Shown here piece after piece: positions 47,782-59,967 of a DNA stretch of 64,000 nucleotides. Source of the DNA: Pristionchus mayeri (taxonomy: Eukaryota; Nematoda; Chromadorea; Rhabditida; Neodiplogasteridae); contig BTRK01000003.1 of assembly GCA_036245805.1 (NCBI GenBank), positions 3,658,001-3,722,000 on the forward strand. The letters are read 5' to 3'. The position numbers were made by a program, and so were the translations under genes. Under the pieces are notes generated by a model. That model was not told the DNA's origin, did no database searches, and saw only the letters and a program-made list of their open reading frames with translations. Position 1 is the first letter of the stretch. Every line of letters begins with the position of its first letter.

Positions 47782-48129
47782 GAGCTCGATGCCCCGCCCC
47801 TTTCAATATAGTTTGATTGATTTGTGCATGACACGCTAAATTTGATCTGTTAACTAAGTGATGTGAAACAAACGAATGAGTGTTGTTGATTGATAACTAA
47901 TTCCGGCAGCGAAGCTAATATTGTATGAATTTTTATTCCTATTGTATTCCACGAGTTGAATAACATTTAAATAAAATACGTTGTGATGATAAAGCAAATA
48001 ACATTTCGGAAGAGTATTTCTTTTGATTCTATCAGAATTTGGTTGCAGTAGTACCTTTAATCATACCTGAATTTCACGGTAAAAATACGTTGCTTAAATA
48101 ATTTTGAATTATGTTCCTTCCACTTCTAG
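47782..48129. other. 3' flank of carrier copy 1
   Basis: Holds an AATAAA at about 47970, likely the polyadenylation signal. The first 130 bp match the 3' flank of copy 2 (AAATTTGATCTGTTAACTAA). Confidence 0.5.
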
Positions 48130-48189
48130 ATGGGAGATCAACGAGTGTCCTTCAAGAACGCCGACCTTCGATTCATGGCCGGTATTTGA
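48130..48189 (+). pseudogene. relic of SPK-like gene exon 1 at a duplication junction
   Basis: CTTCTAG then ATG, encoding MGDQRVSFKNADLRFMA, matches SPK-like exon 1 (MGDHREFYSNADLRIMA at 35033) including the acceptor. At about 48180 it runs straight into the carrier upstream sequence, giving a stop two codons later. It is a chimeric breakpoint and not a gene. Confidence 0.8.
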
Positions 48190-48556
48190 TGCCTTATCGT
48201 TTCTGACATTGTTCTAGCAGTGTTTTCATGTGAGCACGGTTTTGAAGACGGGATTTTCTTTTAATAGTTTACCTTTTGTCCTTTTTACTGGTTGTATGAC
48301 GTAGAAGATGATTTTTTTCAGTTGATCGAGTTAATGTATGACGGATCCGTTCAGATGTTTCATAATTTACGGAGCATTCATTTGTCTCATTAATTTAATT
48401 TTTCTTTGCACTTTGCATGTTTCATACTCTCAGTAAATGCGATTATATTGAGTGTTGTTCGGTCAGTCTCTATTGAAGCGCTGAAAAAAGTACCCCTAAG
48501 CTGAACATTTCTCAATTACTCAGACTCCCTCGCTTCTCTCATTCCTTCCATCTCCG

Positions 48557-51500
48557 ATGTCTGACGTCCTCCTCAACTTCATGACTGGAGGCGTCGGAGG
48601 GATGTGCACGGTGATCGTCGGCCATCCGTTCGATACTGTCAAGGTACGGTAGTGAAATATTCTTGGGTTACGGTACGATGATATTGAATTGGACATTATG
48701 ATAGGGAAGGAGCACTGTAATGATAATATGAAAGCTGTAGATACGGTAGAAAGGACTGTACGGTAACGTAGGAACCATGCAGTACTGTCGTTTGGTTCGA
48801 ATTAACACAGGAAAGAATGATATAATCTAGAAAGATGTTGCATACGGTAGCCGAGACTACCATATCAATAATCTCCCCTTTCTCTTCAGGTTCGCCTACA
48901 GACGATGCCCAAGCCTGTACCCGGCCAGACACCTCTCTTCACAGGTGAGTAACGGAAATTATTTGGCTTTTAAAAAATATTTTTTACCAAGACTAATATA
49001 TGTAATTCACTAAAGAGATTTCTGCCGTTCTCGATGGTGAATTAGTTAGTTTTTCCACTGTAAACAATGTTGTAATTGTTAACCCCAATGCGCGTGGTAT
49101 ACTCATGACTGGGTGAAGACTATATTAACCTTTCACTATATGAAAATGTGAAAATAAGTATTTTTAATTCCAGGTGCTCTCGACTGCTGCAAGCAGACGA
49201 TGGCCAAGGAGGGAGTATTCGCCCTCTACAAGGTAATCTGTTATCTCCTTTAATCTTTGGTCTTTAATATTATTACGTTTCTTTAACTCTTAGTTTCTCC
49301 CTGACTTGCTACTTCACGCATGTCTTTTCGGAATTTCGTAATCAGAAATCTGCCTACTTCGCCTGAAAAAAGTCAAAAGGCAGCCGATAAGTTTCGGTTT
49401 CATCTCCCTATTAGCAAGAACATGAGCGACCAATACCGATAGCTGATCGTTATACTGTCATAAAATAAAACTCATCCTTGATGTCAAAATCCCAGGGCAT
49501 GGTTGTTCCTTAGGTATGTTCTTTGACCCCGTCAGGGCATGGCAGCTCCCCTTGTGGGTGCCACTCCACTCTTCGCTGTTTTCTTTGGAGGATGCGCTAT
49601 TGGAAATTTCATCCAACAGAAGAGTCCCGGTGAGATGATGATCTTTGATCTTTGGGATTGGACTTTGCAATTTGTAGCCTCGCAGACTGCGCATAAAATA
49701 TAATTTGTGTGAGGACGAATCTGCTAGAGTATTATTTTATATTTCTTGCGTTTGCAGAGGTGTTGCGTCGCTCGAACGTGAGCAACCAAATGAGAATTTT
49801 TATATGATTTGATAATTGGAAATCTTGCATGTCAGTGCTTTTTTATTATGACCTGCGAGCTTTTGCTAACCGGTGATTGGTACCTTATCCGATCTATCAC
49901 AGTTCCTGACTAAGTTAATCTTTAATCTTTGGTCTCTTTCAGATCAGGAGATGTCCTTCCTACAGAACGCGAACTCGGGTGTGATCGCGGGTCTTCTGGG
50001 GACTTCGGTGATGGTACCGGGAGAGAGAATCAAGTGCCTTCTGCAGGTATGCGGTAGTCGATTTGATTGAGAGTACCTAAGAGAAATCAGTGAGATTTGG
50101 AGAAGTATCGTTCATGAGTTGATTATATTTTGTATATTATCGCGGCATTTTGCGTACACACAAAGCCAAGACTCCGCCCACTACACCACCGCCAAGTTGC
50201 GGCATGGTGCGCGCACCAGGCCGCCAGACACAAGACCGGAGCCGGAAAAAAGTCATCGCAGAAACCCTGATATCGATTGAAAATATCGATTGATTTTTGG
50301 TCCTGTGCAGAAATCCCTTGCGCAAAGTTAATGGGTACGGTAACATTCAAAAATTTAATTATTCCCACGGTGGTATGCACAAAAGTCGGCGCGTGCGTTT
50401 GGGGGTCTGTAAGTCGTTTCGTCAACCGGCAATTCGGACCGTAAAATGCCGTGATTATCGAGAAAGAAATTATTCATGCGAACTGGTGGCATCAATGTTG
50501 CACGAGAGCTTTATGTGCACCACCGAATTCTTCTACCAATGTTTCGCTTGGTCCAATGATAAAATTGTAAAAAAATGATTTTGCTGTTCCTAGGAAATGG
50601 CATAACTTTTCGCCAGATTCTGACCCTAGATTATTCACATTCACTCCAATCGTGAGGATAGTGTAATTGAGAGTGTTCCTCCTTCTCATTCTTCGCCTTT
50701 TTTCAGGTCCAATCAGAGGGTCACGCTCGTACTGGTGTCTACTACGACGGGCCGATGGATGTCTTCAAGAAGCTGTACAAGCAGGTAGTGAAGGAATTTA
50801 TAAATAAGTGTTGGAAATTGTGGAATTTGGAACTTCTTTACCATTTCCTGACTTTAGTAATTCTATTTGTGAAACGACCTCGAGTTTGAGCATTCAAGTA
50901 TCATGGCAGTGCTGCGCTTCACGTTCAAATGAAAGCTTGTATATTGCGCAATTGCTGATACGTAGCACATATGTTTTCCAAACATATAAATCAATCTAAA
51001 TTGAAAAATGCTCCCTCTGGAATCGTGCTGCGCATTCTTTGTATAGTTTATTTGGTTGCAAGGTATTGCAAATACGCTTGCAAATTAGTGTAGCGTTAAT
51101 GTTCCTTTGAGATCAAACGTTTCATAGTTAAACATAACATCACCAGTTTCCAAAAGTCGACCTCAATCGATTTCAGGGCGGATTCGCATCGATTTACAAA
51201 GGAACTGCGGCAAATGTTACTCAGAGGTAGTATACTGTAGCTTTTCAAAATGGTTGTTTTCGTGGACAATGGCTGATGCTGCGCAAAATTGCTTATCACG
51301 AAATGAGTTGATTTACAGACATTCCCGCCTCGGCCGCGTATTATTCCGCGTACGAGTACCTCAAGAAGAAATTCGCCGGCGAAGGTACAGTGTCTCCTCG
51401 AATATGATATCGTAGACTGCATTTTCAAACTAATGTTATCGGGCACATGTCGCACTACATTTGGTTCTACTCTCCATATATAGACGGGATGGGTATTGTT

Positions 51501-52896
51501 GTATAATTTTCGATCACTTCTTATCATATCATCATCTCAATATGGGTGGGTCCCATGTTTGATTCGCCAGTGCGACATTACTCTAATTACACCTGGTATA
51601 TCTATCGCTTCCACTTTCTGGTCACATACATCGAAAGAATCGAATACCAGAATGTCAGTCCACTCGGTGAAGTCTTGCCCCACGAGTTCTTCATTAGCTA
51701 ACCGATGGGAGTCGATCAATACTGAATCATCTTTTGTTCAAAGATTATTCAGTATTGATCGAAAAAAAAACTTTAGGGTATTTGTGACATCTTGAATGAA
51801 TCGTTAGAGAATGAGGCACTACATCGGGTGAGAACCCAAAATAATACCCTTAGGCTATTTTTTCAAACGTCTGTTTTGACAGTATCGTTCGAGAAATGAT
51901 TAAATGAGAAGTGTTCGATTCCGCATGGGTGTTTTTTTAAAATTTGACAAGGAAAGTAATTGTGTTTCCAGGCAGTTCTCGCCAGGCGCCACTGCTCTCG
52001 CCAGGCGCCACTCTCATGGCTGGAGGACTCGCGGGTATCGCCTACTGGTGAGTACGGTAGAGAGCGATATCGAAGGAGAACTCGGGAGAACTTTGAATAA
52101 CTGAGCTCAAACTCAATATTGTGGGTCCTAACGACGTACACATGTTCCTGAATAAAAAGCCACCCCTGTATCCAAATTTCAAGTCGCTAGCTCATCTAGA
52201 ACTGAAATGGCAGTAAGGAGAACCTTTTTCTCCATCAAGTACTCCTGTGAAAATTTCCGAGCATAAGGGGGGGGGGTCGGTGCCGATCGATCGATCCTGC
52301 ATCTTTCTAATCTAGCCATGTGGAGAGCCAAGTGCATGGAGTCATTTTTTTGGGTGCTAGGCAGAAGGGAAGTAATTTTTTTATATTTTATTCACTGAGG
52401 ATCAGATATCGCCAAGTTCAGAATGTCTTTGTACTAAACACGCTCGTGAAACATTCTTCCGCCATGTGACAATCGTACCATATATGTGTATGAGGCTGGA
52501 TACCGAAGAATCGTAATGAACAGTGTACTGGAGTCTGTAATGACCAGTGCACTCTATACTTTAGAAATATCTGACTTTCCAATTATTGTAAAATTGCAAT
52601 CTCTCTCAGGTCGGTGTGCATCCCCGCCGACGTTCTCAAATCTCGCCTGCAAACTGCACCCGAGGGCAAGTACCCGGGAGGAATCAGAGACGTCCTCAAG
52701 GAAGTCATGCGAGAGGAAGGACCCAAGGGACTGTTCAAGGTACGGTAGGAGGAAGTAGATGGATCGAGAACTCAGGGTTACAGTATTCGTCCGTTTGTAG
52801 GGATTCACTCCCGTGATGCTGCGCGCGTTTCCCGCAAGTGCCGCGTGCTTCTTCGGCCTGGAGCTGTCGCTCTACTACTTGAGAAAACTCTTCTGA
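48557..52896 (+). CDS. carnitine/acylcarnitine carrier, tandem copy 2, one-base frameshift in exon 7
   Basis: Eleven exons matching copy 1: 48557-48643, 48890-48944, 49174-49232, 49536-49629, 49943-50046, 50707-50784, 51177-51226, 51319-51384, 51972-52047, 52610-52739 and 52801-52896. The three carrier signatures and both ends are intact ([15 protein letters not shown] to LYYLRKLF). Exon 7 is 50 nt against 49 in copy 1. ACTGCGGCAAATGTTACTCA replaces the stretch encoding TAATLLR, so the frame is lost before [15 protein letters not shown]. Exon 9 has an in-frame local repeat of CTCGCCAGGCGCCACT, adding residues. Everything else looks conserved, which fits either a young pseudogene or a sequence error. 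Confidence 0.85.
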
Positions 52897-53612
52897 TAGC
52901 TCGAAGCCCCGCTCATTTTCGATAGTTTGATTTGACTAAGTCTATACCACGTTAAATTTGATCTGTTAACTAAGTGCTGTGAGACAAACGAATACGTGTT
53001 GTTGATTGATTCTTGTCAGGTGGATTCATAAGTTTTTTCAAGTTGAATAAAGAGTATGTTATATAGTTGATCATGATAGATTATCCTTACTGGCCTTACT
53101 CACAGACGATTAATTACATCTCTGTCGTTAATAAAAAAAATTATTTTGTCATTTGTGACGGACGGTCGAGTGAATAGAAGAAGGTCGCAACTTAACGAAC
53201 ATTAGCAACACCGAACCGCCAGGTGTTTCCGATTCCTAATATTTTTGTGCAATTTTTTTGACTATTTTTCACTATGTCATTCGCATTAGTAATTTATACT
53301 AAGGTGAATGAAGATAAAATGGGATTAAGGGACAGTTTTAAAAAAAGATCAACGTTTGATTATAGTTGAAAATTAAGTCACCGTCTAAATTTCGACTCAA
53401 TTTTGCACTCTGTATGTTCGAATACTATCTTAAATCCCCGACCACTTTTAATAAGCCAATTTCTATACTTTCATCTTCTCTACTATCTCCTTCATACACA
53501 ACTCTCTCTCTCTCTCTCTCTGATCAGAGCAGAGATAGAATGGAGAGGAAGTACAATAGTAGGTCAGTGGACGATCGATCTGTTGGTAATCGCGGGGAAA
53601 CTTTATCGTCTG
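52897..53612. other. 3' flank of carrier copy 2 and intergenic
   Basis: GAATAAAG at about 53044 is a candidate polyadenylation signal. A (CT)n run lies at 53502-53521. No exon supported. Confidence 0.45.
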
Positions 53613-53616
53613 TTAA

Positions 53617-53903
53617 AGAAGGGGTAACACTAATGGATGCTAGGGAGTCCCACCACGAAGATATTGCTCTCGCAATGGGAAACTGTAGCCAAATTAGCCC
53701 AAGAACGATGCGAAAATTATGTAGAACAAGTGAAACATAAACGAACTAGCCACATCCCTGCGCTGTCAATGAACTTTGCGCGTATGTAAATCGCCTCAAA
53801 GCTGTCTGTGAAACTTCGGATAAAGTGATTCATTATCGAGCTGCCGGCTTCTATTATATACACATAGTAGCTAATTGAACTAATTTTTCATGTTACTCCT
53901 TCT
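53617..53903. mobile_element. TTAA-flanked MITE, copy 1 (287 bp)
   Basis: Ends AGAAGGGGTAACA and TGTTACTCCTTCT are inverted and flanked by TTAA on both sides, as in piggyBac-type elements. Its twin of the same length is at 54717-55003. Confidence 0.78.
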
Positions 53904-54716
53904 TTAAGATTAATTTTGTGTTAAATGAATTTTGTTTCTTTCTTGAAATTCATATATGCCCTCTTATCATCTTTCCTTTGCTGTTGGTCATCCCGTCAGT
54001 GAGTTGTAAGGAGAAATCTCTATTCATGCAAACAGAAGCTCAGCAGAGGAGAAGGTTGCATGATATTTTTCGTAAGGTAATCGAGCCAAAATTGTCGACT
54101 TCACTATTCTCCACTACTTAATACGCTGTGAAACACCATAACGTCGGCTGGATGATTGTGTAACACATCGTATTAAATATTTATTAAATATAAATATTTC
54201 TAAATATAATATAAATATATTAAATATTTTTCGCAACAGCTCGACTGACCGTGCGAATGCTTTGCGTTAAAGCTGTAATTGGCGTCAAACGAGCAGAGCA
54301 ATGTGGATCGTGCTCAAGGTGTGCTATAATAATGTTTCATAAGTTCCTTAACAGTGCGGAGAGGGTGTGTAGATAAAATTTGTTTCAGCATCTGGACACT
54401 TCTCTACTGCCTGCTACCTCCCAACTTCCTCGCCACGCATCTCCGATACTTGCAACTGAAGAATGCAGGAGGGACGAAATGTCATCACGAGGAAGGTGGG
54501 ATGGTGAAACACGGAATTGCGTAGTAGCTTGGATTATCGAATTTGTCTCAGATATTTCGGTAGTCCTTTATTATGCTCCGTGTTCTTAGAGGTTTCAGAT
54601 CAGCAACTCCGTCTGCCGCTCTTCAAAGATCAGTTTTTTTCGTAAATATTTGTTAAATGACCACATATGAGTATGAAGGGTAAGCCGAAATAAATTTACG
54701 CCATTAAACTTGTTAA

Positions 54717-55003
54717 AGAAGGGGTAACATGAATGGATGCTAGGGAGTCCCACCACGAAGATATTGCGCTCGCAATGGGAAACTGTAGCCAAATTACCCC
54801 AATAACGAGGCGGAAATTATCTAGAGCAAGTGAAACATAATCGAATTAGCCACATCCCTGCGCTGTCAATGAATTTTGCGCGTATGTAAATAGCCTCAGA
54901 GCTGTCTGTAAAACTTCGGATAAAGTGCTTCATTATCGGGCTGCCGGCTTCTATTACATACACATAGTGGCTAATTGATCTAATTTTTCGTGTTACTCCT
55001 TCT
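54717..55003. mobile_element. TTAA-flanked MITE, copy 2 (287 bp)
   Basis: About 95% like 53617-53903, e.g. GGATGCTAGGGAGTCCCACC in both. Same TTAA flanks, no coding capacity. Confidence 0.78.
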
Positions 55004-55007
55004 TTAA

Positions 55008-56228
55008 GCATGGTGGTATGCACTTGTATAGCTTCATTGAATTGCCATTTGTGTTTTTAAAAATATTGTTTCAGAACTAATGCAAGATAAAATTGAATTG
55101 TTCACAAAGATCCAAAATAATGAATGCGACTTGCAACTCGTAATCTCCGGGTAGTAATAACTCATTTCTAAATTTCTCACGATTCCAAATACGAAGACGG
55201 TCTTTCGCCTGTCGCAGACTTTCGCTTCTTTTGTTAATTTCGCAATTGTCTTGCTCTAGCACGTATCAGGTTGGTGCATTATTTTCGTTACAAAATTACT
55301 ATCAAGGTTCTGCAATTTTTTTTTCTGGGTGAGCTTGATCTCGCAAATGGGACCTAATCAGGAATGCCTATCATTAGGATGCTATCATTGAAAGTTGGTA
55401 AAGACTAATCATTCCATTCGAGTTTTGGAAATCATGGATTATCAGCGCAAATTTTAACGAGGATACGAGGATATCGGCATTTTTTCAGCATACTAGTTAT
55501 CCGTGGAAGCCCGAAACTCCGGTTTCACGTGTTCAATTTAACCATACACCCTCACTCATTAGTTTCTCAGAAGGGTGGAAGTTGCTTGTAAATCGTTTAA
55601 ATTTTGGGATGATTTGAGATGAAAACATGGCAATTTAGCAAATTTTCATTTACCATAGTTTTTCTGCGATCTTGCCGAAAAAAGTGGGAGCTGAGATATG
55701 AAATTGCGGGAATTCAAATTTTCCTCTTCTCTTTGACTTTGTCCACGGTATTATAGAAGTATTCCATTCCTTGTTAGCCGTCGCGAGCGGTCCCTCTCAT
55801 TTCAATGATTTCGTCTTGAAGAAGAACGACCTTTTCTGACCCCACATAAATATTGTATTGTATTGTATTATATTATATTAGAGAAGTATGATGGAGGGTG
55901 TGCTCGTATTTAGCAATTATATCTGAGAAAACAGAGTAATTCGACCTGAATACTCTATCCTGTAATAACATTCATATTTCATAAACCGGTTGACAGCACT
56001 TAGACGAAAATGCGAGAGGTCGTTGGTTGAGTATTGTAGATGAGCGAAAGCTGCGAGAGCTGCGAGAGTGTAGAGTTTGGGAACTGAAGTGAATGCCTGT
56101 ACGAAGTTGCGTTGAACCGGGTTATGGGAGCCGCCGTTGCACGAGGGTACGTGTCAGGGAATCCACAAGTAATGGGAGGTGGAGAGGTACTGATTTGTGA
56201 AATCTACAGTACTCCTGAGGCTTGTTAC
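55008..56228. other. non-coding stretch
   Basis: AT-rich with ATT repeats near 55850-55880. No exon, RNA gene or clear element. Confidence 0.4.
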
Positions 56229-57108
56229 TAGGGTTGGTGAAATCGAGTCGAGCCAGTCGAGGGCTCTACCCTCAAGCTCGACCCGAGCCTGAATGGTCGA
56301 GCCGCTCGAAAATAGTTCTAACCCGATCGGGTGGCCCGACGAGAGTGAAGGGTCGAGCGGCTCGACTATCCCGACTTAGCCCGACTGGCCCGAGTCGGCC
56401 CGACTGCCGAGGTTGACCGAAATGGCAATGGAAAGAACGGCGATGGAATTTCCTTAATGCATTCGCCAGACAAGTCGGGCCGAGTCGGGCTGAGTCGTGC
56501 CAAGTCGGGCCGAGTCGGGCTAAGTCGGGCCAGTCGAGCCGCTCGACTCTTCACTCTCGGTTCGAGCCTACTCGAGCCAAAATGCGCTGTTTACCAAGTC
56601 GGGCCCTCGAATACCGGACTGGCCCGATTTCACCAACCCTAGTTCCTAACCCGAGTAACCGGTTGGTGAAGTGGTTGTATTTTGCACCTTGAGCACAAAA
56701 GCAATTGGTTCGATTTCGGTTGATTTGGTTACGTTTTTGATCAATTTTTTTCATTCATCTTTTAATTACTGTAACCTTAAAATATAGCAAAAGGAAAAAT
56801 TGAGAGCGGAATTGAACCAATATCTTGAGGTTTTCAACGGGCAAAACGTTACCACTACACCAAATGGTCGCTTGTCTCGAGTGCGTGAAACGATAATGGT
56901 GGGAAGGGTGCTGAAATGACGTAATGAGATCGGATAGGCTCGAGTCGAGCCGAGTCGAGCCTGTCGAGCCAAGTCGAGCCAGTCGAGCCGCTCGACCCTT
57001 CACTCTCGCAGTCGAGCCGCTCGCTCGGGTTTCGAGCCAACTCGAGCCACAGTAACGTGCTTTCCGAGTCGAGCCCTCGAATACCGAGCTGGCTCGATTT
57101 CACCAACA
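56229..57108. mobile_element. 880-bp hAT-like foldback with tRNA-like arms
   Basis: It starts TAGGGTTGGTGAAATCG and ends CGATTTCACCAACA, flanked by CTTGTTAC on both sides (8 bp, perfect). Same family as 5879-6706. A second family end, TTTCACCAACCCTA at 56629-56642, lies inside, so it is composite. tRNA-like blocks sit on both sides of its later part; the better one is at 56802-56874 on the minus strand. Confidence 0.82.
56802..56874 (-). ncRNA. tRNA-like segment in a foldback
   Basis: Minus strand: ATTTGGTGTAGTGGTAACG (A box), a possible anticodon arm, then TTGGTTCAATTCCGCTC (B box GGTTCAATTCC). It is the most tRNA-like of the foldback arms. Acceptor-stem pairing is not convincing. Confidence 0.5.
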
Positions 57109-57116
57109 CTTGTTAC

Positions 57117-57581
57117 CCTGCACCCATGATGATAACGAGATGGGCTAGTTGAGTAGACTAAATGTGCGGAAAAATAGGCGGCTGATGCGTTAGGGCAAGG
57201 AGACGAATGAACACGAAGTTAGCCCGGAAAACGAAAAAATGACCATATGTGTGTTTTGAAGGCAGAAATGATTTTTCAAATGTCGGGATGCGCAACCGAC
57301 CTGTGTAGCAGCTCGAGGAGGAACAGCTGTAGATACTAATCCATTCACGGGGGTCTTAGGTGACCTTGGAGGACCTCAAAAACGTCGAAAATCAGAAGCT
57401 GAAATATGGCAGTTTTGCAACAATCTGTTCGATTGTCTCGTAAGAGGCGTGATATATCACAAAGTGGCTCGCCAACACCGCCTCGGTACGGTATCTGGTG
57501 TTACGGTAGAGTTTACGGAAACGGTGTGTGTTCTGTGAGTAATTATAGTTGTGAACTCGGTGAATCGGACAGCGGGACATA
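57117..57581. other. non-coding stretch
   Basis: No supportable exon. It includes TACGGTAT/TTACGGTAG words. Confidence 0.35.
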
Positions 57582-59085
57582 CAGTACCGTCGGAAAGTCA
57601 GTGGACACTTTTTAAATCTTTTGTAACTTTTTGCCCATGAAAGGCATCATTCTGATATTATGGCGTATAGTACCAAATGCACTGGAGATTATGATCATGA
57701 TATTGGGGTATTACGATATTGTATAGTTATTGCGTAGTGATGATGCAATCAAAAGACACTTTTTCAAAATGGCATTATTCTTACATACATGTTTTCCTTC
57801 TCTTCAAACTTTCTGAGATTGGAGATGTGACCGAGGCCTAACCAGTATAAATTTTTGAAGGTGCTGCTCGGTCGCCCATTAACTGCATCCAAATTTCAAA
57901 ATAGAGGTCACAAAATCAGATATCGGCTCCTAGCCAAGCTAGAGACCGGTTCAAGGCATCGAAATGATCGCCATCATGAGTACAGATGATCCTGATAATA
58001 TGAAAAAATATCGATATTTGCCCTCATTGCATGAAAAAATCACATTTTTTGCATGACCATTTTTGGGCATCTATAACTTTGTGGGAAATGCAGTTAAAAA
58101 TCTGGTTTTGCATAGGAACCAGATTTTTAACTGTTCAAAATGTATTAAAGATTAGGGTTCCCCGAATTGGGCTTTTTGGCCCAGTTGGGCTTCTACTTTC
58201 AAGTATGTTTCATGTACGTTATATATTATATACATAAAGCGCACACGATACATACTTGTAAGCAGAAGCCCAACTGGGCCAAAAAGCCCAATTCGGGGAA
58301 CCCTACTAAAGATCTGATTCCCAGCGTTTTAGAGCGATTAGATATCTTTCTTGCCCTCGGCGATCATTTCCCGGAGGTATATCATGTAGGAAAACACCCT
58401 GTTTGCGCACTCTCGTCGTCTGCACTCTCTCGCCCATTGGGGGTAAACAAGGTGTTTCCCGACCCATAAGAAAACGAACGCCGCGGACAGGAAAGGTAAC
58501 CAATCGCTCAAAAAAGCTGGGAATCAGATCTTCAATACATTTTGAACACTCCTACGTGAAATCCAGATTTTTTACCTACATTTCCCACATAGTTATGAAT
58601 GTCCAAAAAATGGTCATGCAAAAAAGTGATTTTTTCATGCCCTGAGGGAAATTTTCGAGATATTGTTTTCATATTCTCCGGATCTTCTGTACTCATGATG
58701 GCAATCATTTCGATGCCTTGTACCAGTCTTTAGCATGGCTAGGAGCCGATATCTGATTTTGTGACTTCTATTTTGCAGCTCGGCTGCAGCCAATGGGCGA
58801 CCGAGCAGCACCAAATTTATTCTGGTTAGGCCTCGGTCACATCTCCAATCTCAGAAAGTTTGAAGAGAAGGAAAAAATGTATGTAAGAATAATGTCATTT
58901 TGAAAAAGTGTCTTTTGATTGCGTCATCACTACGCAATAACTATACAATTTCGTAATACCCCATTATCAAGATCATAATCTCCAGTGCATTTGGTACTAT
59001 AAGCCATAATATCAGAATGATGACTTTCCTGGGCAAAAAGTTACAAAAGATTAAAAAAGTGTCCACTGACTTTCCGACGGTACTG
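57582..59085. mobile_element. 1.5-kb TA-flanked foldback (Tc1/mariner-like ends)
   Basis: CAGTACCGTCGGAAAGTCAG at left is exactly mirrored by CTGACTTTCCGACGGTACTG at right, with TA on both outer sides. The arms stay similar for hundreds of bases, e.g. GTGTCTTTTGATTGC and its mirror, and GGCCTAACCAG... and its mirror. The centre holds an hAT-like MITE (58153-58305). No transposase is visible. Confidence 0.9.
58153..58305. mobile_element. hAT-like MITE nested in the 1.5-kb foldback
   Basis: TAGGGTTCCCCGAATTGGGC...AATTCGGGGAACCCTA, flanked by TTAAAGAT and CTAAAGAT (7 of 8). A diverged member of the 243-394 family. Confidence 0.82.
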
Positions 59086-59087
59086 TA

Positions 59088-59967
59088 ATTACTATGCTGG
59101 CTTGTGCTACTTTGTTCCTCTGTCTTTGCTGCACCTTGGTGTGTCTCCTGGAGCAGTAGCAACTGCAGAGGAAAGAAGATACAGAGCCGAATAATGGACT
59201 GGCTCTATTTTTCATCGCGCGTTGAACAAAACAAAGTTTTTTTTTTAATTTCCCGGAAGTACATCGAAAATAATGAATTACGAAATTTCTCTATACTTAT
59301 CACATACTTGAAACTTTGCACTTGCATGTTTAAATTGTGACAAAAATGACGCGTGCGTTTTGAAATATGTTTTTTCTCTGAGAAATGTAGTGAAATAAAA
59401 TGATTCTGAAGGACCTAAAATATTAATTAATCCTTGCAACTTGGGTTAGGCTCTTCACTAAACACTCCATATGCAGCCTCATCCTAGAGTAAGAAAGGAT
59501 ACCGACAAGAGCAACCACCGACGAGTCTCCAGGTGTGTAGGGAGTCAATAATTATCCTTACTATGAATAATCCTCTTCTTCAACCGTAATCACGCGGTCA
59601 TTCGTTTCTCCTCGTGTCTCCTGCTGCAGTCGCAGCTGCAGAAGGAAGTAATGGCGAGCCTGTGAGCTTGCTCATATTATTTATCAATTGATTTTTCTAG
59701 GATATCTGGGTGCTAGACAGAAGGGTAGGTTTTTGTTTTTGTATGGTGAACAGCAAAGATGAATCGTCAAGTTTAGAATCTCACAGCACTTGTTACACTT
59801 GTGAAACATTATTCTGCCACATGACAATTGTTCCTTAGCAATGCGTTTTGTAGGCTTTAAAATAATATTTTCGCAAAATTTCATTGCAGTTGACAATCGA
59901 ATAATTTACGAAGATTCAACATAATTAATGTTATTTGTACTTCGGACCTTCATAGTCGTCTCACCAC
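59088..59967. other. non-coding stretch with weak internal repeats
   Basis: Two short similar blocks (TGTCTCCTGGAGCAGTAGCA at 59141 and TGTCTCCTGCTGCAGTCGCA at 59608) could be decayed exon copies. Evidence is insufficient for a gene. Confidence 0.35.
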
